Assembly (NCBI RefSeq): GCF_022410515.1
Contig: NZ_JACSDI010000004.1
Span: forward strand, 124,001-188,000
From: Shewanella cutis
Lineage (GTDB): Bacteria; Pseudomonadota; Gammaproteobacteria; Enterobacterales; Shewanellaceae
Direction of reading: 5' to 3'
Length of the DNA: 64,000 nucleotides
Part shown: one piece after another, positions 26,499-36,983 of the stretch
Numbering within the stretch: the first letter of the stretch is position 1
How the letters are laid out: every line of letters begins with the position of its first letter
Made by a program: the position numbers and the translations under genes
The notes under the pieces: generated by a model
What the model was told of the DNA's origin: nothing
The model's input: only the letters and a program-made list of their open reading frames with translations
Databases searched by the model: none

Positions 26499-27179
26499 AT
26501 GTCATTGCCATACCAATGGATTCTGTTCGATGCCGACGAAACCCTATTTTATTTCGATGCCTTAAAAGGGCTTAAGTTGATGTTTGGTGAGTTTGGGGTC
26601 GATTTTACTCAAGCGGATTTTGATGAGTATCAGTTAGTTAATAAACCGCTATGGGTTGACTATCAAGACGGTAAAATCACTGCTGCCGAATTGCAAACCA
26701 CACGTTTCGAGCCTTGGGCTGCCAAACTTGCGGTAGCGCCGCAAGCGCTCAATAGTGCCTTTTTATCTGCTATGGCTGAGATTTGTGCGCCGCTGCCTGG
26801 TGCGCGCGAATTGCTATCGGCATTGCAAGGTAAGGCTAAACTGGGGATTATCACTAATGGCTTTACTGAGTTGCAGACGGTGCGCTTACAGCGAACAGGC
26901 TTGCAGCATCATTTTGATATTTTAGTAATTTCAGAAAAAGTTGGCATTGCCAAACCCGATGTGGGTATTTTTGAGCATGCGCTTGAGTTAATGGGGCGGC
27001 CAGCGCGTGAGCAAGTATTAATGGTCGGTGATAACCTGCATTCCGATATCCAAGGTGGTCTCAATGCCGGTATTCATACCTGCTGGTACAACGTCCATGG
27101 TCATGCCGCATCTGCGGGGATCACTCCAAATTATCAAGTGAACTCCCATCAAGAGCTGCAACAGATACTGGGGCTTTAA
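26499..27179 (+). CDS. yjjG: HAD-family pyrimidine nucleotidase YjjG
   Basis: 226-residue HAD phosphatase. Motif I is FDADETLF (nucleophile D11, acid/base D13), motif II is IITNGF, motif III and IV lie in KVGIAKPDVGIF and MVGDNLHSDIQGG. The DADETLF form and length match the YjjG house-cleaning nucleotidase, which dephosphorylates non-canonical pyrimidine nucleotides. The frame extends 39 codons upstream; I choose the ATG at 26499 after AGAAAGAGAG. Convergent with fis across a strong shared terminator. Confidence 0.9.
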   Translation: MSLPYQWILFDADETLFYFDALKGLKLMFGEFGVDFTQADFDEYQLVNKPLWVDYQDGKITAAELQTTRFEPWAAKLAVAPQALNSAFLSAMAEICAPLPGARELLSALQGKAKLGIITNGFTELQTVRLQRTGLQHHFDILVISEKVGIAKPDVGIFEHALELMGRPAREQVLMVGDNLHSDIQGGLNAGIHTCWYNVHGHAASAGITPNYQVNSHQELQQILGL

Positions 27180-27218
27180 GACAACATTTGGGGTACATAT
27201 TGCCGTACATATAATGCG

Positions 27219-27252
27219 AAAAGGGGTTAACCTTTGCAGGTTAACCCCTTTT
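27219..27252. terminator. bidirectional terminator between yjjG and fis
   Basis: AAAAGGGGTTAACC and GGTTAACCCCTTTT form a 14-bp perfect stem with a 6-nt loop. T residues follow on both strands. It ends both yjjG and the dusB-fis operon. Confidence 0.93.
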
Positions 27253-27276
27253 CTAACAATCACTTAATCGAAATGA

Positions 27277-28567
<1,291 letters not shown>

Positions 28568-28712
28568 TTACTGTTTCACCTTAGCTCTTCAAAGGGGCGC
28601 TATAGTAGCCCTTTTTATTGGCCGTGAAAAGGTCAATAAATGACCTAGGAGCAATTTTTTTTCTTGACTTTTTAGCCTTGAGAAGTCATCGACAAAATAA
28701 GCCTAAGCCAGT

Positions 28713-28733
28713 GGTGGCGCATGTTGCGCCACC
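28713..28733 (-). terminator. hairpin after prmA
   Basis: GGTGGCGCA and TGCGCCACC form a 9-bp perfect stem with a 3-nt loop, 9 bp past the prmA stop. No strong T run follows on the - strand, so it may stabilise the 3' end rather than terminate. Confidence 0.55.
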
Positions 28734-28741
28734 CTTTAGCG

Positions 28742-29623
28742 TTATTTGCGCGTACCTGTCAAGCGGCTCCAATCTTCTTTGTGAGCCGCTTCGTCCATGT
28801 CGAACCATTGGCTATAAAAGTCAGAGATTTCTTGCGCTTGCTCTTTTAGGAGTCCAGAGAGGGCTAATTTACCACCGGTTTTGACTCGGTCGGCGATAAG
28901 GGGGGCAAGTTCGCGCAGTGGGCCTGCGAGAATATTGGCAACTAATACATCGGCCTTAAGATCGGCGGGTTGATCTTCAGGTAGGTAGAGTTCGAGTTGG
29001 TCGGCAACATCGTTACGCTCGGCATTGGCTTTTGAGGCGTCAATGGCTTGGTAGTCGATGTCGATACCGGTGACTTTTTTCGCGCCCAGCTTTAGTGCGG
29101 CAACGGCGAGAATGCCTGAGCCACAACCAAAGTCGATCACTTCTTCGTTGCTCAGATCTAAGCTATCTAACCACTCTAAACAGAGTGCGGTGGTTGGGTG
29201 AGTACCTGTGCCAAAGGCAAGACCTGGATCTAAGATCACATTTACCGCTGTTGGATCTGGCACTTCACGCCAGCTTGGGCATATCCACAGGCGTTTACCA
29301 AATTGGATCGGGTGGTAGTTATCCATCCACTCGCGAACCCAGTCTTTGTCTTCAATCTGCTCGATTTTATGGCTGAAGTGTTCACCTAAAAACGGCAGTG
29401 TTTTCAACATCTCAATGGTTGGCGTTAGATCGGTATCTGCCTCAAATAGCGCGACAACCACGGTATCACGCCACAGCGGGGTTTCACCCAGTTTAGGTTC
29501 AAAGATCGGGGTGTCTTTACCATCTTCAAAAGTAATAGAGACTGCGCCTTCTTCCATGAGTAAGTCGCTGATGGTTTCAGCATCATCACTGTTAGTGTTA
29601 ATGCGAAGTTGGATCCAAGGCAT
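28742..29623 (-). CDS. prmA: ribosomal protein L11 methyltransferase
   Basis: 293-residue SAM-dependent enzyme that trimethylates ribosomal protein L11. The N-terminal substrate-recognition domain begins [22 protein letters not shown]; the SAM site is [20 protein letters not shown], followed by the acidic GIDIDYQAI strand; NILAGPL is the catalytic NPPF-like motif. Length matches E. coli PrmA. It lies upstream of dusB-fis on the same strand, an order conserved in gammaproteobacteria. Confidence 0.96.
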   Translation of the reverse strand: MPWIQLRINTNSDDAETISDLLMEEGAVSITFEDGKDTPIFEPKLGETPLWRDTVVVALFEADTDLTPTIEMLKTLPFLGEHFSHKIEQIEDKDWVREWMDNYHPIQFGKRLWICPSWREVPDPTAVNVILDPGLAFGTGTHPTTALCLEWLDSLDLSNEEVIDFGCGSGILAVAALKLGAKKVTGIDIDYQAIDASKANAERNDVADQLELYLPEDQPADLKADVLVANILAGPLRELAPLIADRVKTGGKLALSGLLKEQAQEISDFYSQWFDMDEAAHKEDWSRLTGTRK

Positions 29624-30063
29624 GGGGTAAATCCTGTGGCTAGGGTTAAAAAATATCGCGCTATTGTATACCTAAACCATCTTAAGCGGCAGGATTTGGC
29701 GAGAAATTACCATAACAAAGCCGTTTTTAACTCTGGTTGTGTAAATGGGTTTCTATCGTCACGTTTAGATAAAAATGGCTTTTATTCCTGCATTGACAAG
29801 GCGTTATTGGGTCAGCATTTTGTTGTACGCAAATGCAAACCACTCGTTTCGATATTTATTATAAAGCTATGAAATATAATGGTTAATTGGTTTTACCTTT
29901 GTTTGGTTTTTTACCTTGTTTTTGTGATCGCCTTCTAAGAGTTGATGTTCACCCCGTGAGTTATCTCACGCTTTAAATCTGTGACGCTCAGTTGGGTATT
30001 TTGTTACTGCTATCGTGTAGTTTGCAAAGAGGTGTCAACAAACCATCAAAGGGTAAAAGCAGG
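29624..30063. other. 440-bp upstream region of the fumarate reductase operon
   Basis: The spacer lies between divergent prmA and the frd operon and should hold both promoters. It is AT-rich. The one clear motif is a CRP-like palindrome at 29955-29970 (separate entry). I see no RNA gene or short coding region with a credible ribosome binding site. Confidence 0.55.
29955..29970 (+). promoter_or_regulatory. CRP-like binding site upstream of frd
   Basis: CGTGA-GTTATC-TCACG fits the CRP pattern TGTGA-N6-TCACA in the four central bases of each arm and is itself symmetric. It lies about 95 bp upstream of the first frd start codon. In Shewanella, CRP is a main activator of anaerobic respiration genes (established knowledge), so control of this operon is a reasonable inference. 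Confidence 0.6.
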
Positions 30064-30789
30064 ATGATAAGCGTAACGCGCGTTCACACTAGGGTGAAAA
30101 CACAGGGGATAGGTCACCCTTGGTCGGCGAAGGCCGATAGATTACAGAGCGCGACAGGCATTATGCTGGGATGCTTTCTGTTGTTGCATATGCACTTCGA
30201 GTCGAGCATTTTGCTGGGTAAGGAGGCATTTTACCAAGTCGTACAACTGCTTGAAGGCGGCATGTTTAGTAGTACTGGCCATGGTTTTCCGATGGTCACT
30301 AAAGTCTTTTCGGTTTTTATGCTGTTGGTGGTGATAGTACACGCCGCGGTTGCGCTTAGACGGTTTCCGGCACAACTGGGCCAGTGGCGGGCATTGCGCT
30401 CGCACTTAGGTGGCATTAACCACCGCGATACCCATGCTTGGTTTTGGCAGTTGATCACTGGTTTTATTCTGTTTTTCCTTGTGCCAGTGCATCTGTTTAC
30501 CATGATCTTAAATCCTGAGATTGGCCCACATTTATCCGCCGAGCGTGTTTATCACGATAATGCTTGGCTGCTGTATGCCTTATTGCTGCCCGCTGTGGTG
30601 ATCCACGCCATGATTGGTTTGTACCGTGTGGCGGTTAAGTGGGGCATAACGGCTCAGCGTTCAGGTTTACGCAAACTCGCTAAGGTTTTGATTATCTATT
30701 TGTTGTGCCTTGGTAGCGCCAGCTTGGTTGCTTATATGTTTATCGGCAGCGAGTTGAGCGTTCCTGTGCAGCCCTATGTGCCCCAGTGA
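30064..30789 (+). CDS. fumarate reductase cytochrome b subunit, copy 1
   Basis: 241-residue membrane subunit of a Wolinella-type quinol:fumarate reductase. Five hydrophobic helices carry four His in positions expected for two b hemes: LLHMHFES, VIVHAAVALRRFP, FLVPVHLFTM and VVIHAMIGLYRVAVKWG. I start at the ATG at 30064; upstream frame goes to a TTG. It is the first of four genes (two cytochromes, flavoprotein, iron-sulfur) reading in one direction, separated by 249 bp from its paralog. Confidence 0.85.
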   Translation: MISVTRVHTRVKTQGIGHPWSAKADRLQSATGIMLGCFLLLHMHFESSILLGKEAFYQVVQLLEGGMFSSTGHGFPMVTKVFSVFMLLVVIVHAAVALRRFPAQLGQWRALRSHLGGINHRDTHAWFWQLITGFILFFLVPVHLFTMILNPEIGPHLSAERVYHDNAWLLYALLLPAVVIHAMIGLYRVAVKWGITAQRSGLRKLAKVLIIYLLCLGSASLVAYMFIGSELSVPVQPYVPQ

Positions 30790-30916
30790 TTTGAATGCCA
30801 ATCCTGCTGCGTTGTCCTGTAATGGGGCATCTCGGTAGGATTTTGTTTAGCTGCGACTCGTTTTAATTTGTTTTACCGCGAATAGTTAAGCATTCGATGA
30901 ATTATTCACCCTCTAG

Positions 30917-30930
30917 TTGATCTAACTCAG
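30917..30930 (+). promoter_or_regulatory. possible FNR/EtrA-like half-conserved site
   Basis: TTGAT-CTAA-CTCAG matches the FNR consensus TTGAT-N4-ATCAA in the whole left arm and three of five positions of the right arm. It lies about 110 bp before the second cytochrome gene, where an internal promoter would be useful. Confidence 0.4.
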
Positions 30931-31038
30931 GTTTGTTGTTGGATTTGTGAGCGATATTAATTTTCGAGGATAGGACTTAATCACTCTGGCTTGATGAAGC
31001 TGGTGGCTTAATGAAGCTGGTAGCGTGAGGCGAAAGCA

Positions 31039-31710
31039 ATGGCAATCAAACTAAGTATAAAAAAATGGAGTGCGTGGCTGGATTTAAGCCAGAGTGTGTC
31101 TGGTGTCATTTTGGCGGTGTTTTTATGGACTCACTTAGTGCTGGTGTCGTCTATTTTATTGGGTGGCGATGCCATGCACTGGGTGGCTCGTGCGATGGAG
31201 CTGAGTTTTCTCTCCAGTGATGGCCGCGGCTTCCCTTGGGTTGTGACCTGTATTGCTATCGGTATCGCCGCTTTAGCGTTAGTGCATGTGTTAGTGGCAT
31301 TGCAAAAGTTACCCATGAGTTTGCGCCAGCAAAGGGCGCTGCAACAGCAGATGCAAGTGATTAACCACAGTGATACTCGCCTATGGCGCTGGCAGGCCAT
31401 TACGGGCGTGGTGATTTTGTTGTTCTTGCCTGTGCATCTATGGCTTATCGCTTCAGCCCCCGAAACCATAGGTCCGCAAGGGAGCGCCGATCGTATTTGG
31501 AATCAAGGTGTGTGGATGGTTTATCTGCCTTTGCTGCTCACTGTGGAGTTACATGCAGCAATTGGTATTTACCGTGTGGCACTTAAGTGGGGCGCGGCGC
31601 GGGATCTTAATAGCCGCAGCCGTTTACGCAAGATCAAAACCATTGTGAGTGTGGCTTTTGTCACCGTAGGGCTTGCCTCATTGCTAGCATTTTTACCCTA
31701 TGCAAGTTGA
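31039..31710 (+). CDS. frdC: fumarate reductase cytochrome b subunit, copy 2
   Basis: 223-residue paralog of the preceding cytochrome b. The same four heme-ligand segments are kept: LWTHLVLVSSILLGG, LALVHVLVALQKLP, LFLPVHLWLI and LTVELHAAIGIYRVALKWG, so it should be a full diheme subunit. Similarity with copy 1 is high in helices 2 to 5. It lies 65 bp before the flavoprotein gene, so it is the more likely partner of frdAB. Role: passes electrons from quinol to FrdB. Confidence 0.86.
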   Translation: MAIKLSIKKWSAWLDLSQSVSGVILAVFLWTHLVLVSSILLGGDAMHWVARAMELSFLSSDGRGFPWVVTCIAIGIAALALVHVLVALQKLPMSLRQQRALQQQMQVINHSDTRLWRWQAITGVVILLFLPVHLWLIASAPETIGPQGSADRIWNQGVWMVYLPLLLTVELHAAIGIYRVALKWGAARDLNSRSRLRKIKTIVSVAFVTVGLASLLAFLPYAS

Positions 31711-31775
31711 GCAAAACAAATAATAAAAGCGTGTTATCCCAAAATAATCATTGCAGTACCCGTTAAGGAGCAGGC

Positions 31776-33782
31776 GTGAAACTGATTTATACCGATTCAT
31801 TAGTGGTGGGGGCCGGATTGGCAGGGCTCCGGGTAGCCATTGCCTCTAAAGAGCGTGGGCTTGATACCTTAGTGCTTTCGCTTATTCCTGCTAAACGTTC
31901 TCACTCTGCGGCGGCGCAGGGGGGAATGCAGGCAAGTCTTGGCAATGCTGTTAAAGGCATGGGCGATGATGAAGACGTGCATTTCCAAGACACAGTGAAA
32001 GGATCGGACTGGGGCTGCGATCAAGAGGTCGCCAGAATGTTTGCCCATTGTGCGCCTAAGGCGGTACGTGAGTTAGCTAACTGGGGGGTACCTTGGTCAC
32101 GCGTCAGTGCAGGTCCAAGAGAAGTGATTGTTAACGCACAAAAAGTCACACTGCAAGAAGCCGAAGAAGCCCACGGGTTGATCAATGCCCGCGATTTTGG
32201 CGGTACCAAGAAATGGCGCACCTGCTACACCGCCGATGGAACGGGTCACTCGTTGCTTTATGCGATGGATAACAAAGCGATTTCAATGGATATTCCGGTC
32301 CATGAGCGCGTCGAAGCGCTGGCGATTATCCACGATGGAGAGCGCTGTCACGGGGTGATTGCCCGTTGTTTAATCACGGGCGAATTGCGTGCCTATGTAG
32401 CGAAATCAACCACCATCGCCACTGGTGGTTATGGCCGAATTTATGAAGTGTCAACTAATGCGATTATCTGCGAAGGCATAGGGCAGGCGCTGGCGCTCGA
32501 AACGGGCGTGGCAACGCTTGGTAATATGGAAGCGGTGCAGTTCCACCCCACGGCGATTGTGCCAGTTGGCATTTTAACCACCGAAGGTTGCCGCGGTGAT
32601 GGTGGTTTATTGCGGGATAAAGACGGTTATCGTTTTATGCCGGACTATGAGCCTGAGAAAAAAGAACTGGCATCGCGGGACGTGGTATCCCGCCGCATGA
32701 CCGAACATATGCGTAAAGGTAAGGGCGTCGATAGCCCCTATGGCCCGCATTTATGGCTCGATATCACCCTGCTTGGGCGCAAACATATCGAAACCAACCT
32801 GCGTGAAGTGCAAGAGATTTGTGAAAACTTCCTCGGTATCGACCCCGCGAAGGATTGGATCCCCGTGCGTCCAACCCAGCATTATTCTATGGGTGGCATT
32901 CGCACCAAAGCCACCGGCGAGAGTCCGCAGCTTAAGGGCCTGTTCAGCGTGGGCGAAGCCGCCTGTTGGGATATGCATGGCTTTAATCGCTTAGGTGGTA
33001 ACTCGCTCGCGGAAACCGTAGTGGGCGGTATGATTATCGGCAAGTATGTCGCTGATTTTTGTGAAAATAACAGCCTTGAAATCAACACAGCGCTTGCCGA
33101 AAAGTTTATGCAGCAGGTGCAGACTGAAATCGACACCTTAGTTGATGGCGATGGCCACGAAAACCCCTTCGAGCTTAAGCACGCAATGCAGCGGATTATG
33201 ATGGATTACGTAGGGATTTTCCGTAATGGGCCTGAACTCGATAAAGCGGTGGCTGAGCTTAAAGCCCTGCTTGAGCGTTCACGCAAGCTCGGCATTAAGT
33301 GCAAAAAACGCCACGCCAACCCAGAGCTGGTGGAGGCGCTGCGGGTTAAGCGTATGCTCAAAGTCGCGCTGACCGTTGCTTGCGGCGCTGCCGCTCGCAC
33401 CGAAAGCCGCGGTGCCCATGCCCGTGAAGATTATCCGCAGCGTAACGACCGCGATTGGCTTAATCGCACCCTTGCCAGTTGGCCCGATGCTAATGCGTTA
33501 GAACCCGTATTAAGCTACGAGCCGCTGGATGTGATGAAGATGGAGTTGCCACCGGGATACCGTGGTTATGGTATCGACAATGCCATTGCTCACCCTGATA
33601 CCGCTAAACGTGAGCAACAAATCACGCAGATTTTGGCAGAGCTTGGGAAGGATGCCGATCGTTATCAACGCCAAGCGGCACTGATGCCTTTCGAGCTGCC
33701 GCCCAGCCTGCAAGCTAACAATGAACGTTTAAGTGATACCTTACAAAGACCATCCGCCAATGCGCTAGGAGAAAAATCATAA
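31776..33782 (+). CDS. frdA: fumarate reductase flavoprotein subunit
   Basis: 668-residue catalytic subunit. FAD-binding [11 protein letters not shown] lies at 11-21; H43 in [11 protein letters not shown] is the covalent FAD attachment site; [25 protein letters not shown] and HYSMGGIRT are the conserved substrate-site segments. The start is GTG at 31776 with AAGGAG upstream. No signal peptide, so it is cytoplasmic, unlike the soluble periplasmic FccA of Shewanella. Its end overlaps the frdB start by one base. It could work as fumarate reductase or in reverse as succinate dehydrogenase. Confidence 0.94.
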   Translation: MKLIYTDSLVVGAGLAGLRVAIASKERGLDTLVLSLIPAKRSHSAAAQGGMQASLGNAVKGMGDDEDVHFQDTVKGSDWGCDQEVARMFAHCAPKAVRELANWGVPWSRVSAGPREVIVNAQKVTLQEAEEAHGLINARDFGGTKKWRTCYTADGTGHSLLYAMDNKAISMDIPVHERVEALAIIHDGERCHGVIARCLITGELRAYVAKSTTIATGGYGRIYEVSTNAIICEGIGQALALETGVATLGNMEAVQFHPTAIVPVGILTTEGCRGDGGLLRDKDGYRFMPDYEPEKKELASRDVVSRRMTEHMRKGKGVDSPYGPHLWLDITLLGRKHIETNLREVQEICENFLGIDPAKDWIPVRPTQHYSMGGIRTKATGESPQLKGLFSVGEAACWDMHGFNRLGGNSLAETVVGGMIIGKYVADFCENNSLEINTALAEKFMQQVQTEIDTLVDGDGHENPFELKHAMQRIMMDYVGIFRNGPELDKAVAELKALLERSRKLGIKCKKRHANPELVEALRVKRMLKVALTVACGAAARTESRGAHAREDYPQRNDRDWLNRTLASWPDANALEPVLSYEPLDVMKMELPPGYRGYGIDNAIAHPDTAKREQQITQILAELGKDADRYQRQAALMPFELPPSLQANNERLSDTLQRPSANALGEKS

Positions 33783-34513
33783 TGAGCCAAGGTCGTCAGT
33801 TAACCTTTAATATTTTTCGTTATGATCCGCAGGAGCCAAACGATAAGCCGAAGATGGTGCGTTACCAACTCACTGAAACGCCAGGCATGACGGTGTTTAT
33901 CGCCCTCAATAAACTCAGAGAAGAGCAAGATACCTCATTGCAGTTTGACTTTGTCTGTCGGGCAGGCATTTGTGGCAGCTGCGCCATGGTGATCAACGGT
34001 TTTCCAACATTGGCTTGCCGCACCTTAACCGCCAAATATCCCAAGGGCGAGATCACCCTGATGCCATTACCTGGCTTTGAGTTAATTGGCGATCTCTCGG
34101 TGAATACGGGTAAGTTTATGCGTGAACTTGCTGAGCGGTTAAAGCTGTGGTTACACCCAAAGGCGAATGATATCAGCATCCATCGCCTCGAAGATCCAAT
34201 GGCGCCGGAAGAAGCTGCGCGCTTGTATGAGTTAGAGCGCTGCGTTGAATGCGGGGTTTGCGTATCAGCCTGCGCGACCAAGCAAATGCGCGAGACCTTT
34301 GTTGGTGCAGTCGGCATGATGAAGATCGCCCGCTTTGAACTCGATAGCCGTGATGCCCGTACCGCTGAGGATTTTTACCATGTGATTGGTAATCAGGACG
34401 GGGTGTTTGGCTGTATGACCTTACTCGGCTGCCAAGATAATTGCCCTAAAGATTTACCCCATATGCAGCAGATTGCTTATCTACGCCGTAAAATGGCAAT
34501 GACGCTGGTTTAG
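33782..34513 (+). CDS. frdB: fumarate reductase iron-sulfur subunit
   Basis: 243-residue subunit with three clusters: [2Fe-2S] at C59, C64, C67 and C79 (FVCRAGICGSCAM); [4Fe-4S] in CVECGVCVSAC (C154, C157, C160); and [3Fe-4S] with C164, C211, C217 and C221 shared around CMTLLGCQDNC. All cysteines expected of the family are present. It follows frdA with a one-base overlap and ends 28 bp before a strong terminator, closing the operon. Confidence 0.94.
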   Translation: MSQGRQLTFNIFRYDPQEPNDKPKMVRYQLTETPGMTVFIALNKLREEQDTSLQFDFVCRAGICGSCAMVINGFPTLACRTLTAKYPKGEITLMPLPGFELIGDLSVNTGKFMRELAERLKLWLHPKANDISIHRLEDPMAPEEAARLYELERCVECGVCVSACATKQMRETFVGAVGMMKIARFELDSRDARTAEDFYHVIGNQDGVFGCMTLLGCQDNCPKDLPHMQQIAYLRRKMAMTLV

Positions 34514-34540
34514 CTCCTTTTATTACTTTGATTTTAAAAT

Positions 34541-34570
34541 AAAAAGCGCCTTTGTAGGCGCTTTTTGTTT
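34541..34570 (+). terminator. terminator of the frd operon (probably bidirectional)
   Basis: AAAAAGCGCC (34541-34550) and GGCGCTTTTT (34557-34566) form a 10-bp stem with a 6-nt loop. T runs exist on both strands. It also serves the convergent monooxygenase gene. Confidence 0.92.
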
Positions 34571-34576
34571 GGGAGC

Positions 34577-34861
34577 TTAACAGGCAAAAGTCTTATGAAT
34601 ATCCACCTGTTTAACTAATGCCGCCGAGACGGCTAAAAAAGCATTAAAGTGCGGACTTGCCATATGTGCCTCCAGCGCCGCTTGGGATTGCCACACTTCA
34701 TACATCCAAAAGTGATTTGCATTATCTAAAGATCGATGCAGCGTATACTCAAAACAACCGGCCTCGGTGTGGGTGTCACTCACCAGTTGTTTGAGGATGT
34801 TAAAGAGCGCATCACTCTGACCTGAATGCGCTTGGATTTGCGCAAAAACCGTGATTTTCAT
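34577..34861 (-). CDS. antibiotic-biosynthesis-monooxygenase (ABM) family protein
   Basis: 94-residue single-domain ABM/YgiN-like protein: MKITVFAQIQAHSGQSD, then ETTAGCFEYTLH-like EAGCFEYTLH and FWMYEVWQSQAALEAHMASPHF. Family members are dimeric cofactor-free oxygenases or quinol-handling proteins. Its start overlaps the stop of the upstream oxidoreductase gene by 4 bp (ATGA), so the two are co-translated. Likely role: detoxification of quinones or reactive carbonyls with its neighbour. Confidence 0.85.
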   Translation of the reverse strand: MKITVFAQIQAHSGQSDALFNILKQLVSDTHTEAGCFEYTLHRSLDNANHFWMYEVWQSQAALEAHMASPHFNAFLAVSAALVKQVDIHKTFAC

Positions 34862-35934
34862 TGGCTAAATCCCTCAAGTACAATTTTACCAATCGCTTTA
34901 CCCGACTCAATTTGTGCATGGGCTTTAAGTAAATTTTGCGCATTGATCGTGCCGTAATGCTCACCAAAGGTGCTTTTTACTGTGCCGGTATCGATAAGCT
35001 CGGCAATACGATTGAGTAGATGGTGCTGGGCAATCATATCCTCGGTTTGATACAGGCTGCGGGTAAACATCAGCTCCCAATGTAGCGACAGGCTTTTACG
35101 CTTCAGTTTCATCACATCTAACGGGCCGACAGGATCATCAATCAGTGCCAGTTTACCTTGCGGTCTGAGCACTTTTACGATTTCGTCAAAGTGCTTATCG
35201 GTTTGAGTCAGGCTAATCACATGGGTGACATCGGCAATATCGAGCTTAGCCAGCTCTTGCGAAAGGGGTTGGTTATGATTGATGACGGCATCTGCACCTA
35301 AGGTTTGCACCCAAGTTGCGGATTCTGGCCGTGATGCGGTACCGATAACCTCTGCTCCAGTCAATTTGACCGCCAGTTGAGTGATAATCGAACCCACACC
35401 GCCAGCCGCACCGATAATCAGAATACGTGCATCTGTGGCTGAGCCATCTTGTGGTAGACCTAAACGGTCAAACAGCAATTCCCAAGCCGTGATACTGGTT
35501 AAGGGAAGAGCCGCGGCTTGGGCGTTGCTGAGGGAGTTCGGTTTATGGCCGACAATGCGCTCATCGACTAACTGATATTCAGCATAACTGCCACTGCGAC
35601 TAATATCGCCGGCATACCAAACCTCATCGCCCACTTTAAATAGGCTGACCTTGTCGCCAATGGCTTTTACAACGCCGACGGCATCCCAACCGAGGATTTT
35701 ATATTCCCCTGCGGGCGCTGAGCTGGATGCGCGGATCTTGGTGTCGACGGGGTTAACCGATATGGCTTTAACCTCGACTAAAAGATCAAAACCTGTTGGG
35801 GTGGGTTCTGCTAATGTGATGTTTTCTAATGCATTGTGTGCATTGTGTGCATTGTGTGCATTGTGTGCATTGTGTGCATTGTGTGCATTGTGTGCATTGA
35901 TTGCACCTGCTGTTTGGTAACCTACGGCTCTCAT
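34858..35934 (-). CDS. zinc-type alcohol dehydrogenase-like quinone oxidoreductase with Ala-His-Asn repeat
   Basis: 358-residue MDR-superfamily NADPH oxidoreductase. The core is typical: VEVKAISVNPVDTKIR, GWDAVGVV, the NADPH fold IIGAAGGVGSIITQLA. Unusually, residues 15-35 are seven perfect copies of Ala-His-Asn, inserted where relatives have a short loop (usual form GxIDALQDI). The longest frame starts two codons earlier; the second ATG at 35934 has GAGGA at the right distance. It is coupled to the ABM gene and divergent from a LysR gene, a common regulator-target layout. Confidence 0.88.
   Translation of the reverse strand: MRAVGYQTAGAINAHNAHNAHNAHNAHNAHNAHNALENITLAEPTPTGFDLLVEVKAISVNPVDTKIRASSSAPAGEYKILGWDAVGVVKAIGDKVSLFKVGDEVWYAGDISRSGSYAEYQLVDERIVGHKPNSLSNAQAAALPLTSITAWELLFDRLGLPQDGSATDARILIIGAAGGVGSIITQLAVKLTGAEVIGTASRPESATWVQTLGADAVINHNQPLSQELAKLDIADVTHVISLTQTDKHFDEIVKVLRPQGKLALIDDPVGPLDVMKLKRKSLSLHWELMFTRSLYQTEDMIAQHHLLNRIAELIDTGTVKSTFGEHYGTINAQNLLKAHAQIESGKAIGKIVLEGFSQ
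35831..35899. repeat. 9-bp tandem repeat in the oxidoreductase gene
   Basis: Seven perfect copies of GCATTGTGT (35831-35893) followed by one imperfect copy. On the coding strand each unit reads as Ala-His-Asn. Since the unit is a multiple of three, changes in copy number alter protein length without breaking the frame. Confidence 0.97.
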
Positions 35935-36053
35935 AATCATTCCTCACTGGCGACTCGTGTCAGTCACTTGTCATTGAGTGCCATTGTGTGAAATATTAAC
36001 CTTTAAATAAACGGGGGAATGTTTGTAATTTTTTCAAAGGAAATTTGATAATC

Positions 36054-36983
36054 ATGCTGCTCAATGATCTCGCATTATTTGTTCGGGTTGCCGATTGCGG
36101 CAGTATTTCGGCCGCCGCGGCTGAATTGGAACTCTCGGCAGCGTCGGCCAGTGCAGCGATTAAGCGCCTTGAAAAACAGCTTGATACCAGCCTATTTGTG
36201 CGCACAACTCGCAGCCTTAGGTTAACCGCTCAAGGTGAGCGTTACCTAATCCATTGTCGCCGCGCCTTAAGTGATCTCGCCCTGGGAGAGCAGGCGATCG
36301 CCAGCGATAAAGGTAAGGTCTCTGGCACCTTAAGCCTGTCGGTTTCATCAGACTTTGGGCGTAACTTGTTCGTCCCTTGGCTCGATGACTTTTTACTGGA
36401 TTTTCCACAGCTGCAAGTACGTTTGCATTTGGGCGACAATATCAGCAGTTTTTACCACGATAAAATTGATGTGGCAGTGCGCTATGGTAAGCCGCAGGAT
36501 TCTAATCAAGTTGCCTTTCCGATTTGCAGTGCCGACAGAGTGTTATGTGCATCGCCAGAATACCTTGCCAAGTTTGGTCAACCCGAGACATTAGAGCAGC
36601 TAACACAGCATAACTGCTTATTTTATAAACTAGATGATCGAACCCACGACCAATGGCAATTTGAGCGTGATGGCCAGGAACGTAAAGTAAGAGTCACAGG
36701 CAATCGCAGTGCCAATGATGCTGAAATTGCGCGCCGCTGGGCGGTTGCGGGTAAGGGGTTGGTGTTTAAGTCGAGTTTAGATTTGGCAGAGGATATTATG
36801 GCTGGGCGTTTGGTGCCCTTGTTGCCAGAATATCGCGGCGAGTCGGTCAATTTGTACTTAGTGTGTCCTGGGCGAGAGCATGTCACTCCGGTGGTATTAC
36901 TGCTTCGCGAAATGTTACGTCAGCGTTGTAAAGCGTTGCAAACGCAGTTGGCGGCTCATCATATTCCCCCAAAACACCGTTAA
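36054..36983 (+). CDS. LysR-family transcriptional regulator
   Basis: 309 residues. The N-terminal winged helix is LALFVRVADCGSISAAAAELELSAASASAAIKRLEKQLDTSLF and the effector domain fills about 90-300. The longest frame starts at a TTG; the ATG at 36054 has AAAGGAAA upstream. It is divergent from the oxidoreductase-ABM pair, with the two starts 119 bp apart, so it probably regulates that pair and itself. The inducer is not deducible. Confidence 0.9.
   Translation: MLLNDLALFVRVADCGSISAAAAELELSAASASAAIKRLEKQLDTSLFVRTTRSLRLTAQGERYLIHCRRALSDLALGEQAIASDKGKVSGTLSLSVSSDFGRNLFVPWLDDFLLDFPQLQVRLHLGDNISSFYHDKIDVAVRYGKPQDSNQVAFPICSADRVLCASPEYLAKFGQPETLEQLTQHNCLFYKLDDRTHDQWQFERDGQERKVRVTGNRSANDAEIARRWAVAGKGLVFKSSLDLAEDIMAGRLVPLLPEYRGESVNLYLVCPGREHVTPVVLLLREMLRQRCKALQTQLAAHHIPPKHR

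Noticed and set aside
35831..35899. Tandem short repeats resembling a CRISPR-like array
   Set aside because: The unit is 9 bp with no spacers and lies inside a coding frame; it is a minisatellite.
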